Assembly: GCF_018991925.1 (NCBI RefSeq)
Contig: NW_024732415.1
Location: forward strand, 4,291,061 to 4,355,060
From: Homarus americanus
Taxonomy: Eukaryota; Arthropoda; Malacostraca; Decapoda; Nephropidae
Direction of reading: 5' to 3'
Length of the DNA stretch: 64,000 nt
Shown: one piece after another, positions 12,836 to 23,873 of the stretch
Numbering within the stretch: the first letter of the stretch is position 1
How the letters are laid out: every line of letters starts with the position of its first letter
Notes under the pieces: model-generated
What the model was told of the DNA's origin: nothing
What the model saw: only the letters and a program-made list of their open reading frames with translations
Database searches by the model: none
Translations under genes and position numbers: made by a program

Positions 12836-15800
12836 CTATAAGATGTTAAATATCTTATCAGTTTGCCTCGAGAATACATAATGTCTAATCTGTGATACTG
12901 ATCTTTATGTGTATTTAGAGCATTGTTAATTGTTTAGTATCCTCAGGTTTAATGAAGTGAGATATACACTAAGTAATTTCCCCGTTAACTGTAATAATTG
13001 GTGCAAAGCAGTTCTGGGTTTGGGACAAATTTTCTCATCTCCGGAATTTTTCCAGGAACAGAAAAATTCCCTCAATTCCAGGTCTGTATATGAGTTTCCA
13101 AGGTTGAAAATCAGGTGCATTTTCTGAGAAAATTCCGGAAAACCTCTCCAAATTCTTTTCTTCCGGTTCTGGGAACAAATTTCAAGGTTGAAAATCAGGA
13201 GCATTTTCTGGAAACTTCTCAGAAAACTTCAGGAAACTCTCTGTCCAATTTTTTATTCAGGGTCTTAGAGCAAATTCTGAGGATGAAATACATTACTGCA
13301 ATGAGTAATTCTGGAAAATTCTGAGAAATTTACGGAAACTCTCCAATCTCCTTTCCGGAGTCCGGGAGCAATATCTGAAGATAAAATAATGCACAATTTA
13401 AAAAAAGAAAAAATCCAAGAAACTTCTCCCAGTAACCCAGAAAAGTTCCGGGGATGTGGGATTTTTCTGGGTTTGAGAATCATCTCATTAACCGGAAATC
13501 ACTCATCACAGGAAGAGTTCTGCACCAATTATTCTGGCGAACGGGGATATCACTACTGTACTCCCCAGCAGATGCTGTCATCTTGAGCTTGTGATGCAGG
13601 CAGACCAAATGATGATATGATAATACAGGATGGCCTGCCTTTGTCATGTACCATCTACTGTAGGAAATGTTGCTAACTGTCACTCTCCTCTCCCTCCATG
13701 AAGGAGGGAATGTACATATACTCTACAGTATACTGAACATAAACTGTACCTTCTACTCCGTAGCCTACAGTAGTGCATACACTGTCCACTCGGCTATGTA
13801 CAACTACCACTTGCTTTATTTTTGCTTTTATTTTTTGAGGTGGAACACAATTTTGTGAAATAGCAACAAATTAATTAATAAATGCTAAACAGCTTTTCAT
13901 AAGAATATTGTAAGAAAAAGTCATGCAGTTACAATTTTAGTATACACATATTCCTTGCTATACTTACTTTCGGAACACCTCTCCAGTTTTCATACATTTC
14001 ACTTTCTGACGGTATCTTGCAGAGGCACACACTGCCGGAGTAGCACTCTTGATTTCAAATTCTGGAAGAAGAATGAAGATTAAAGCCAGTTAGAAAAAGC
14101 ATGTTTTACAAAACAGTGTTTTACACCATTGGAAGCTGGGTATAACTGAGTACAGTGGGGTATGCTATAACGAACGGATCCTACTACGAATATTCCTATA
14201 ACGAACGGTTTTACCTAAAAAATTGAGAATGCTATCACGAACGAAACTCCTACAAAGAACATTATTTAAAAAAAAAAATTTTTTTTTTTACTAATTTATT
14301 GTTGTTTTATTACAAGTATTAATGATATTCTTTATTTCAGGGGTTTAGATGCATATTTATGCACTTTTTTACAATTTTTACAATTTTATATTATATTTTT
14401 CAGTGTTAAGTGGTTGTATTTGGGGGCCTGGAACGGATTAATCCTATAACAAACGAATGCTACAACGAACAAGGTTCTAGAACCAATTAGATTCGTTATA
14501 GCATACCCCACTGTAGATCAAAAATGAAAATGAAATGAAAGTTGATAAGGAGTGAGACATACAATAACTTTAAATAAAAATAAAATTAAATGTAGATGAG
14601 CTGAGGAAAAATTGCAAGGGGAAATGCAGATAGATGATGACAAGATATATGACAGCAGGGAAATGTACAGTTGCAGACAAATGAATTGAGACCATCTAGT
14701 CCACCATCAGAGTGGTGGAGCACTCGCCACTAAATATTGGTTACTGAAGTTTTGGTTCATTTTAGTATTATAGTGTACAGTACAGCTGGACCGAGACTAA
14801 ATAAGGTACCTGTAACAGGTAAGTACAGCCTGTAGAAGACTTGTTGAGGCTGTAGCTACTAAATTTGTCTGATCCACTGAACCAGTTATAATACAAGTGT
14901 AGTACATACTCGACAGGCTATACTGTATATTGTACCTTGATTTACAATACTGTAACTATTTAAGGTTTTTTATTTTATGATGGTAAATAATTGACACCAT
15001 TATTCCTACAGAAGATATTTTTTTCTATTTTCACAGAATGTTCTTAAATTACTGGTACTGTACTGTACAGGATACATATATCTAATGTTTTTTGAGGTGG
15101 AAAACATGTACAGAGACTACTCATTTCATCTTAACACTCTTGGGTTGGGGTAGATGCTCTCCCACGAGACACTCGGAATCTGGACTGTTACTCACCTCAC
15201 CGCACTAGACTGCAACACACAAAAGATACTTGTACATAATGAATCATAGCAAGCTTGCTATTTGAGATAAAAAGGTGGGATTTGTTGCATTAGCATTATA
15301 AATAAATGATCTACAAACAGTTATATGAGTAATCACAATAAAATAATTATTTTGATACACGCACATACAGTAAGCTCGAGTAGAACACAAAATTTTTGTT
15401 TACGCTTAATGAAAATGTTCATACATTACTTTATACCTTCATTATTTCATGTGAGTGCAATATGAATCTTATTCCATTATAAAGCATACATATTAAGGAA
15501 AAAATAGTTTTAGAAGAAAAGTTGTGAAAAATTAATATTTCGCTAGATAATAGTGGTGTAAATTTTGCATTCTGATAGCGGTGCCCAGGCTGAGTACAAA
15601 TTATTAATTTTTTCCTTCCGGGCAAAAAAGATACTGTAATTGTACAAATTGAGTCACAGCACTAGGACTGCTTGTTGAAGGGCCAGACAAACTATCACTT
15701 ATACTAGAAGGGCCAGGGACACTGGGAGAGGCATCAGGAGGCACCACACTATCACCATGTGGTGCAGTCTCCTTGCAATTTTTACATTTTCCCACCCCTC

Positions 15801-17892
15801 CACCCTCGCCAAAAACACAAGGCATGGTTCAAAACTCTCACAACACGGTTTTGAATGAATGAAATCACTGTGATGCACAAGAAATCAGCACAAGCCACAA
15901 GAAAATGTGTGGAAATTTTTATATCCTGGGTCCTTTAATCACAAAAAGGAGACTGGTGTGGTAACCTTGGAGTGCAGTCTACATCGTTGCCAGATCGTGC
16001 TGATGTTGTCAGATGTGCGTTTTGCGTGTCTAGCGTCCATACACAAACATAAAATTATTTCATTTTAATTTTATATTTCCTACGCAAATTTGCGTATGAA
16101 AACTCTAAAGTGATAATTTAGATCATACGTAATTTTGCGTATGAAAACACAGTGTGTGTTAGGTAAATGAATGTTATACAGTACAGGGTATATAATATGT
16201 TCCCAGCCTGTTGTAACAAATTTATTTACAAGCCAACCATATCTTTCAAATTGAGCTACTGTACAGGTACAGGCTGTACATGCTTTGATAGAACTCTCCA
16301 GCAAATTCTTGCATTTTCCAAGTGATTTACCATATCTAAAGCTGTCACATAAGCAACCAGGCTGTAGGAATACACCTACTGGAAGAGAGACCCCCCCCCA
16401 AAAATCACCTTTATAAGTTAAGTTGGAGGTGATAAGGCGCATTGTGGCTGGCAAAGAGACGACAGACATCAGTAAAATTTTAGGACTACAATAAGTCAGT
16501 CGACTGTGGCAACTGTTAAATATGTGTACGTGTATTCGGTTTTTCATTCAATGGTTGCCACTGTACCTGGTATATTTTAGTTTCAATTTTTATACATGCA
16601 AATATGTAAAATGCATTTAGTTTCATTTTGTTACATGTTACAGAAGTCATTTTTTCTGAGAAAAGTATTATCAATTAATAATTGTAACCAAGGAATAAAT
16701 ACAATTCAATTAATGATTACAGTATTGGGGATATGACAGGAATTTCAGAAATGAACTCCATCTTAAATCGAGGTATACCTGTGATACTTACCAGTGCAAG
16801 GTTGACAGTCTTCCAGTTCTTCCACGTCTTCTCGCATCCAACACATCTCCTGCTGAGTCACATTTGGGTGAGCTGTAGTGTGGGTGTGAGGTCGAGTGTC
16901 ATTTGGGGTGAGTTCATTCTCCACAATCAGAACAAGTATTGATAACCTAGGGAGTGAAATGTATTAATGTATTTTACTATTAATAAACCCTTAAGTAATA
17001 AAAATAATACATGTGCTGTACTGTATAGGCTACAGTATTGTACAGTACTTAATATACAATTAGAAAACTTTTATACAAGTATGAGTGAGTTGGTATCAAA
17101 AATCTAGTTCATCCCAATTTGTTACAAGCAGTTTTAAAGTTTACACAAGGAACAAACAGTGAAAGTCCTACAGATGTTGTTATTCCCACACTTCAACACA
17201 TAATATTACTGTAGCCTCCTTCGTTACCAGTCGCATAATTAAACATCACGTAGAATCTAGAGTTACATTATGGCAGAAGACATAAGGAAAGTATTTTACA
17301 TTATGTCTACAGGATACCAACTCCCCAATAAAGAGTACAGTACGCACAATGAAAGACAAAAGTCGTGTTGTGAAATTTGGTGAAAACATAAGCTAAACTT
17401 TTGGTGTGCTCTGCCTTGTGGTAGGGCTCTCATAATGTGTCGCGAGTTATATTTAATCCTCGGACAAAACCGTGACATGACTTTTGTTTTTGATTGTACA
17501 TGAATGGCAAAGTATTCCAAGCTGCTAGTTTGGTTTCTGCTAAAATCAAACAATTTAATCTTATCTAAAATTGGTGAGGCATCAAAGGCAGACAGAACAA
17601 GGGTAATTTCCAACTCCTTCAGTAAATTCAAAGAGCCATTTACCACACGACCACCAGACTGACCATAAAGTACACTAAACTGGCTCGATTACTAAACAAA
17701 TAAGACTAAATTCATGAAAAAAAATATATATACAAGATACTGTATTTGTAAGTAGTGAACAAAACATGTCATACTTTTAAGCTCACAATATAACCTCCTG
17801 ATTTACTTTTAACTGAGTACCTATGACTTAACTTACCCAATAAGACAGGCTATAGCAATAACCATTCGCTTTTTCGAACATGACTCAATCAT
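12673..17892 (-). CDS. JTB: JTB homologue, four-exon gene (type I membrane protein)
   Basis: The coding sequence joins 17892-17837, 16946-16792, 14061-13968 and 12835-12673 (468 nt, 155 residues plus TGA). All introns are GT-AG with GTAAGT donors, and the phases match. Residues 1-29 form a signal peptide: a basic KKR at 7-9, then a hydrophobic core ending near LSILVLIVE. The ectodomain has cysteines at 54, 66, 69, 82, 93 and 103. The spacing C-x11-C-x2-C-x12-C-x10-C-x9-C closely follows what I recall of vertebrate JTB. EERHFWTFE leads into a transmembrane segment at about 117-134, followed by a basic tail (RQKILDHRVVQRIQRQ). Vertebrate JTB is about 146 residues. The family is a single-pass membrane protein linked to cytokinesis, Aurora-kinase regulation and mitochondrial stress responses; its role here is inferred by homology. 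Intron 2 carries a transposon and intron 3 a tandem repeat. The first exon is the least certain part. Confidence 0.88.
12995..13400. repeat. Degenerate tandem repeat in JTB intron 3
   Basis: AGGTTGAAAATCAGGTGCAT-like blocks recur at about 13099, 13182, 13276 and 13375 (period about 83-100 bp). Between them lie TTCTGGAAA..TTCTCAGAAAAC..GGAAACTCTC..CCGGTTCTGGGA motifs. Copies are strongly diverged. The block lies within intron 12836-13967. Confidence 0.65.
13968..14061 (-). CDS. JTB: JTB exon 3 (second half of ectodomain)
   Basis: The acceptor TTCTTCTTCCAG precedes 14061 and the donor GTAAGT starts at 13967. The exon encodes FEIKSATPAVCASARYR and KVKCMKTGEVFR, with two of the family cysteines. 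It enters with two bases of a split Glu codon and leaves with two bases of a Lys codon, both completed correctly by the neighbouring exons. Confidence 0.88.
14153..14513. mobile_element. Pogo-like MITE in JTB intron 2
   Basis: 361 bp, ends CAGTGGGGTATGCTATAACG and, reversed, the same 20 bases, with TA at both flanks (14151-14152, 14514-14515). Subterminal sequence repeats CTATAACGAACG / CCTACTACGAA variants on both sides. The centre is A+T-rich with no coding capacity. Near-perfect ends suggest a comparatively young copy. Confidence 0.85.
16792..16946 (-). CDS. JTB: JTB exon 2 (end of signal peptide, first half of ectodomain)
   Basis: The acceptor is a pyrimidine-rich stretch ending CCCTAG just before 16946; the donor GTAAGT begins at 16791. 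The exon encodes LSILVLIVE, then a Thr/His/Asn-rich linker with a possible N-glycosylation site (NVT), then the motif CWMREDVEELEDCQPCT. The CW and CxxC arrangement is the JTB signature. Confidence 0.85.
17837..17892 (-). CDS. JTB: JTB exon 1 (start codon and signal peptide)
   Basis: The exon encodes 18 residues from MIESCSKKRM onward plus two bases (GG) of a split glycine codon. It ends at a GTAAGT donor at 17836. A second in-frame ATG (residue 10) lies directly before the hydrophobic core and could also start translation. The first ATG was chosen because it adds a basic n-region. The frame stays open for some distance upstream, so the 5' boundary is inferred. Confidence 0.7.
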
Positions 17893-18015
17893 AATGAAGT
17901 TTAAGATGATGAAATAATCTAAGTTTCCATTCACTGAGTCATTTGCCTTCACCTCTTGTTGACATCACAAGCCAGCGACCCTTGGCTTAAAACTTATAAT
18001 AACCTTAAAACTTGG

Positions 18016-18043
18016 GCGATATTGATTTGGCGATATTGATTTG
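18016..18043. promoter_or_regulatory. Doubled 14-bp motif upstream of JTB
   Basis: GCGATATTGATTTG occurs twice head to tail with no spacer, 124-151 bp upstream of the JTB start codon. On the gene strand a TTATAA-like sequence follows about 20-25 bp closer to the gene. A role in the promoter is inference from position only. Confidence 0.35.
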
Positions 18044-18439
18044 AATTATTTACGTTTATAACATCATTTCATTTAATTGGATATTTTTTATTGTTTTATG
18101 TACACTAGTGGTCGTTAAATTATTGTGAGTCTACCAGCAGTGAAAATTTATACCACTGCTCCCTTGGAAGTCATCCTTAGTCATAACAATTTCAATACTT
18201 TTTCTTAAATGCAGTATTATACTCGGACGTTTTCGGATAGTAAAAAGTAGTTACCATTGACGTCAAAATATCTCCTAACATCAATTGCACATGGCCTCAA
18301 AATGGCCTCAAAATGTCCATGATATTGATCAGATTTCAAAACAACTTCTGGAGGGCTTACTACACCCCCCCCCCCTTCCAAACCACTCAGCTGGGTGGGC
18401 TCACTGTGCTCACCATGTTCCCCCATCCACAATTTCTTG

Positions 18440-18658
18440 GACACTCCCTTTTGATATTCATGGATCCGCGGCTCATCGACCCCTGGGCCTATGGAACCTA
18501 TGGAACAGTCTACCAGCTGGAGTTGAGGAAATGACAACAGTATCGGGCTTTGAAATAACCCTCTTCAAGACTATCAAGAACAATGGGGATCTTACACAGG
18601 CCATTGGCCTCCTTCCCCCGACAAGGTCACCTCTAGTTGGAATGGCCCTCAGGTAAAT
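18440..18658 (+). pseudogene. Probable LINE ORF2 C-terminal fragment
   Basis: A plus-strand frame reads DIHGSAAHRPLGLWNLWNSL, then PAGVEEMTTVSGFEITLFKT and ends with a stop at 18656-18658. The WNSLPA...V..SGF...LFK pattern is the C-terminal signature of jockey/CR1/BovB-like LINE polymerases. It lies tail to tail with the next LINE fragment. Confidence 0.5.
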
Positions 18659-18887
18659 CATGTAAAATCAGCTTGTTGACAGCAAAGAGTAGAAGGAGAG
18701 AAATTAAGACAGGCAAAGGTAAAGATAAGAAAAAGATGTGAGATGGGGTATATTTACCCACCTTATTTACGTAATGGCCACCCATTAAAGGTGGCCATGC
18801 CGAGGGAAGGAAGCCAGTGGCCTGTGTAGGATACCTCCAAAGTTCTTGATAATTTTATCAAGGGTTATTCTTTATTTGTAGGCCCAG

Positions 18888-19530
18888 TACTGTACTGTTC
18901 TTGATTCCACAGCCCGGGCTGGTAAACTATTCCATAAGTCTACCACCCTTCGTGTGAAAAGGTATTTCCATATGATAATTCTGCATAATAACTTGGCGAG
19001 CTTGTAGTTGTGTCCTCTGGTGTTGGTAGTGCGTGACATAATGAAATGTTCCGGGTTTACGTTTTCCATCCCTTTCAGAATTTTCAGTGTTTCAATGAGA
19101 CTCTGTCCTATTGTGTCTTGTCTGAAGGGTGTTAGTCCTAAGGCCTTCTGTCTACTTGGATAATCGAGATGACATAGTTCCGGAATAATCTTAGTGGCTG
19201 TGTTGCACCTTTTCTAGGGATGTTAGATCTTTCTGGAGGTAGGGTTCCCAAGCCTATATACAATAATCCAGACTGGAACGTACTTGTAATTTGTACAGTT
19301 AACGGAGTACTTTCCTATCATTATGTTCAAAGGTACGCTTTATAATTCCTAGATCTCGATTTGCTTTCCACGTTGCTACCCCCACTTGTTGCACCGCCTT
19401 TAGTGAATGATCTATCACAACGCCGAGATATTTTCCTTATCGCCAGTATCCAGTAAAGTGCTATTAACAGAATAGTTGTGCTTAGGGCTGTTGTATCCTA
19501 CATGTAGGGTAGAAACCACCCCTTCCCCGA
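18888..19530 (-). mobile_element. CR1/jockey-type LINE fragment (RT thumb and C-terminus)
   Basis: Reading the minus strand and allowing two or three frameshifts, the order is TLHVGYNSPKHNYSVN, then VVIDHSLKAVQQVGVA, DLGIIKRTFEHNDRKVL, VRSSLDYCIQAWEPYL, EKVQHSATKIIPELCHLDYP, LIETLKILKGMENVNPEHF, TNTRGHNYKLAK and RRVVDLWNSLPARAVES. This is the canonical end of a CR1/jockey-like ORF2 (KCKVLHIG, DLGVxID, LEYxxQAWxPYL, TRGHxxKL, RVVxxWNSLP). It is a pseudogene; the region before the RT thumb is missing. Confidence 0.85.
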
Positions 19531-21982
19531 GTCCTGGAGAGATGCCGCCTCCTGGGATCCCCAGACTAGGACACTCGAACAGGCGGTCATCGCATACTGG
19601 CTGGGGCTCGTATGTCATCAATTAATTGTGTGCCAGCCGAGATCCGGAGACAGTTAGAAAGACGATAAGCTGCACACTAGATGCATTACGTATATTTTTT
19701 ATATTGTTTGGGACCGTCTTACCTGGTGTTCTCTTTGTGTTCCTTAACTCAAATAACCAAAGGGGACTCCAGAGCAGCCAACACTTCAGCCTAAATCGTA
19801 AATGTCATAAAGATAAAGAAAATGAGATAGATGGTAAGGTGTATTGTAAGCTGAGAAGAATCTACGAGCTAGTAAGTTAATAGTATTAGTGTATGTATTA
19901 TAACCGAATATAGAACAGATGATTCACTAGAGCTTTTATGAGTAAGGCAGAGTGCAGCGGATGGTATATATTGACGATTGATGTGAAAAAAAGATCTGGT
20001 TGACAAGATACAGAGCAGCTGTGTCTCGTGAACCTTGTGTGGGTGTTTGTTAGTGTGTGGCAAGAGGAGGAACGCAAGTCTCATTAATTTTTTCCCGGCA
20101 TTCGGTAATGTCACTCCAGAGAAGACTCCATCGGCCTGAGTAAAGGTTGAGTTTATTTAGAAGTTGTTTAGATGAAAGGTCTTCTCATCCAAGGATCGGT
20201 CAGGTCCACCTTCTCTGGTCTGTAGTCCAGACATTTGAAGAAAACTCCAGAATTGGTGGAGTACGAGCTGTTAATAAATGTTTAATGAGTATGATCCCTA
20301 CAAGTAACCGGTTTATGCATATGAAGATATTACACTTTCTTTGTTAACAAATAAGATAACGTAAGAATGAAATTTTAATGAAGAATCAATCATTGTTCCT
20401 AAGTCGAACGGTTACATCAACGGTTGATCATTAATATAATGACAAGAGTATAGATCAAGTCCGGGTTGGTTTATCATTCCTCTCTACATCTGAGTACACA
20501 GGACAATGTTTCTTGGAACTCACGTATAACGTCCAGGATGCTGCTGTAGACACGAGAGAGAGAGCCGGTGTGGAGTCAAATCTCCATAAACACTACATCC
20601 ATATGAATACTCTTCGCCAGTACTATACCAATAATGACCATCTAGATTCCCCTTCAGCAGAGTTCCATCTCTCGTAATTGTTCACTGTTAATGGACAAGT
20701 GTGTGTACGAGCCTTGATAGGCGCTCAGAGACTTGAGTTGTTGAGCGCAGTAATAACGTCATAACCCTCTTGAGCTCTTATCTGGTGTCCAAGGCGGTGG
20801 GCAAGTAGAGTTAGGCTGCTGGATGTAGGGTTAGTGTCTTATTAAGCTTTCATTACCTGTCAGGATAGGCCTACGATATCATAGGCCTACTGTGACGGAT
20901 ACCACAACCTGAGTAAATTGAAAAGAGAAACGATAATAATTAGGCTTCTTGTAAATAAAAAGCTACATCTTGAAAAAATTATGACCTGTGCTGTATACAT
21001 TATGTTATCCCTCATAGGTAAGACTTTAATAAAGGTAACAATTTTAATGCGTAGATGAGTATTTGTTCTATTGTACAGGGACTAGATATATAAAAGTTAA
21101 ACCATGAATATTCTTTGAACGGAATATGTCAAAATATACGTACTGTATCTATACCTGGTTGACTTTAACTAAATTATAAAATATAACATCCAAAATAGCA
21201 TTGAAATTATACCAAGACTGCTTTAACCATTTACTTTCACTTGGATCTAAACAAAATTCAATTACAGTACAACATTTACGGGAAAATATCCTTTACCCTA
21301 ACTTCTTATTTTTTTTATTTATTTTACATTGTGTAAAGTGTTTAAGTGCATTCTTACACATTCATATAATTCAGGTACAAAGAACCATTATACTATGTCT
21401 TAATTTGGTTGGCGCATATTTCAAAATTCATGATGGATGGCTGAGGATGCAGTGGACAGACGAAACTCCTGTAGAAAATTTCACCAGACAATTTCCCTTC
21501 TGAAAAAATCGCACCATTTCAAGTTTCTGTAAGTCCTAAATATTTTTTAGATTAAGTACACTCATGTTAGGAATGGTGTGCTGTCAGGTGGAATTGGAGT
21601 TAGAACTAGTTATATTTTTGGAGGGAAACGACAGCCAGACAGGACGTGTGCTTTTTGTACTTTTTGCCAATTATAGAAAAAAGTGTATTTTTGCTGGTTG
21701 AACAGACTTAGTGTTTTGTCGTGAAGTTTGATGCTAATGTGAAGAATAAAATCAGGTTTCCTGCGAGAGTAACCGGAAGAAGACAATCCGAGTTCCTCCG
21801 CCTTACCTTAAGTCGCCCATCAGACAAAGAAGGTTAGTACTGTTTTGTACGTTCGTTTTATAATATTTTTTTACTATATATACTATATATATATATATAA
21901 ATTTTCATATATAATCGGTAAGGAGTTAATGCAAAATTATTTTGAATTCGTAGTGGATATAGGTCCGGCAGTAGTATTGACA
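19531..21982. other. No recognisable gene
   Basis: Open frames at 19626-19880, 20147-20347 and 21201-21503 show no recognisable domain. A pair of TAGGCCTA palindromes separated by CGATATCA lies at about 20868-20891. Confidence 0.4.
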
Positions 21983-22007
21983 GGTTAGGTTAGGTTAGGT
22001 TCGGTTA
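21983..22007 (+). repeat. Interstitial (TTAGG)n, about 4 units
   Basis: GGTTAGGTTAGGTTAGGTTC: four units of the arthropod telomere repeat, the last mutated. Too short for a telomere; probably a repair-inserted or expanded interstitial copy. Confidence 0.8.
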
Positions 22008-22439
22008 GTCAGAAAGGCCATCTTAGTAACTATCATTGTATAGTTTGCCCATCACGCATGTGCATAAGGCTGTCGTACCTATTGTCATCGACGTTTCGCA
22101 TACGGTTGCCGTAATTGTGCCTTTTAAATTTACTTGACCAGAACCAATTAGGTTGTGGCCTCTCCTGCGTGATAGCGGTGACAATAACCATCATTTATCT
22201 TTTATTAGGAAGAATCAGAGTACAGTACTGCCAGACTTGATTTGAGTATTTCCCAATAGTAGTTTGTTCCCACTAATATCACACAGTTTAAGATTTTTTT
22301 TTAATTTCGCTCAGAGACAGGTGCACCGTGTCCCTTTCTCTTGTTAGATAAATTCAGTTTGTTTTTCCTGGCTGCCACACCGGACGTGTACATTATTATG
22401 TGCGTTAAAACAAACCTGATGAAAACCCCGAAGGTCCAG

Positions 22440-22700
22440 GTTTACTTTTACTGAAATAATACACACCTGTAATAGTTGTACTGCATTTGATTTATTACCT
22501 AATTGCACTATTATTTTCATTAATGTCTAACTGCACTATTATGTATTTGCAACATAGCCTTCCAGCAATATTATTTTTGTAATGTTACATTTACATGCAA
22601 AATACGTTCTTGAAATATTACTTGCCTGCAATATTATGTTTTTGTACGTAAGAGCCTGTGTGGTGAGATGTACTTGTAGTAATATTCACATGTAATATTA
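22440..22700. repeat. Degenerate A+T-rich repeat
   Basis: CTGCAATATTATGTTTTT-like or CTGCACTATTAT-like blocks recur five or six times at irregular 30-60 bp spacing. Confidence 0.4.
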
Positions 22701-22866
22701 CCTACCTCTGTGATTATGGGTTAATGTTAAGTTTAGGTCCGAGATTAGTTATTATCGCATTATTTTACGGGATCTGTAATACCACTTGAGTTTGCTTTAA
22801 CCCAAAGAAAGGAGAACGCACGTCCGCTCTACCAAATTTCAGCTCACAATCTTCAAAACTGGAAAT

Positions 22867-22892
22867 ACACACACACACACACACACACACAC
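22867..22892. repeat. (AC)13 microsatellite
   Basis: Uninterrupted AC dinucleotides. Confidence 0.95.
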
Positions 22893-23448
22893 GTAGTTAC
22901 GGATAATGTACATACACCAGCTGTGTTTCCCGGCTTCTTTTATTTCTGACGCTTTCCAAGTAACTTTTCTATCACTTCTCTCATATTTTTTCTTGAGCCA
23001 TGGATGCCAAATTTTTGCATTTATGCATTTGGGGATACGTACCTATTTACCTGATGATTAAATGGAAAATGAGAAAAAAGTTAAGGACCCACTGATTTAG
23101 CACCAAAATGATCTCGAACAGCACCACTGATTTCCAAGAGCACTAGCACTTTTTTAACATCACAAATATCATTTATAATGATCATCACTATCATCTTTAA
23201 TAGCACCCGTAGCTCTAACAACACGACCATCGGGAACTCAGAAATCACCCGTACTGTGCAGTATACAGTATATTACCTTTAACAGCCCCAGTAATATATC
23301 CCAGCAAATTATTATCTAACAGAATAAACTACACCATACAAAAGCTTAAAGTTTAAACAACAACCAAATAAACAAGCTTCACTACCTGCTGTATAACCTT
23401 TGAGTTGTATCTGTTCAGGTTACTGATGGCTCCCCAGTAGCTTTCACC

Positions 23449-23544
23449 GGACGGTAGACTCGTCTATCTCATTGGACAGTAGACTCTCCTATCCATCGGG
23501 ACGGGAGACTTTCCTATTCCACTGGAGGGGAGGTTTCTTGTTCC
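23449..23544. repeat. 25-bp tandem repeat, nearly 4 copies
   Basis: Units begin GGACGGTAGACTCGTCTATC, GGACAGTAGACTCTCCTATC, GGACGGGAGACTTTCCTATT and GGAGGGGAGGTTTCTTGTTC. Spacing is exactly 25 bp and about 25-30 percent of bases differ between units. Confidence 0.85.
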
Positions 23545-23764
23545 GGCTGCCAAGCTTACTTAAGGCTAGGAAGCAGCCGAGGAGAAAAGGGGGTTAGTAT
23601 ACAGTACTGTATATGCCTAAAACAAGGTGTGGCTGAAGATGGCGAGGCCTTTACTTGCCATAAGCTTTGAGTCAAGTGTGGAATGTCAAGACTTTCAGGC
23701 TTATATTTATTATTTTATTATTTTTCTTTGTTGTCACAAAAAAAAGTAGTGGTGTCTACTTTTT

Positions 23765-23873
<109 letters not shown>

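Noticed and set aside
15604..15825. Minus-strand frame MPCVFGEGGGVGKCKNCKET with a Ser/Pro-rich tail in JTB intron 2
   Set aside because: It might be the N-terminus of a transposase-derived protein, but no terminal repeats or known motif could be identified.
16080..16547. 155-codon minus-strand frame in JTB intron 2
   Set aside because: It has the same length as the JTB protein only by coincidence. It reads through A+T-rich intron sequence with no known motif.
17296..17646. 116-codon minus-strand frame inside JTB intron 1
   Set aside because: No recognisable domain, no splice sites joining it to JTB exons in phase, and a stop directly before its ATG. Probably chance, though an old inserted fragment is possible.
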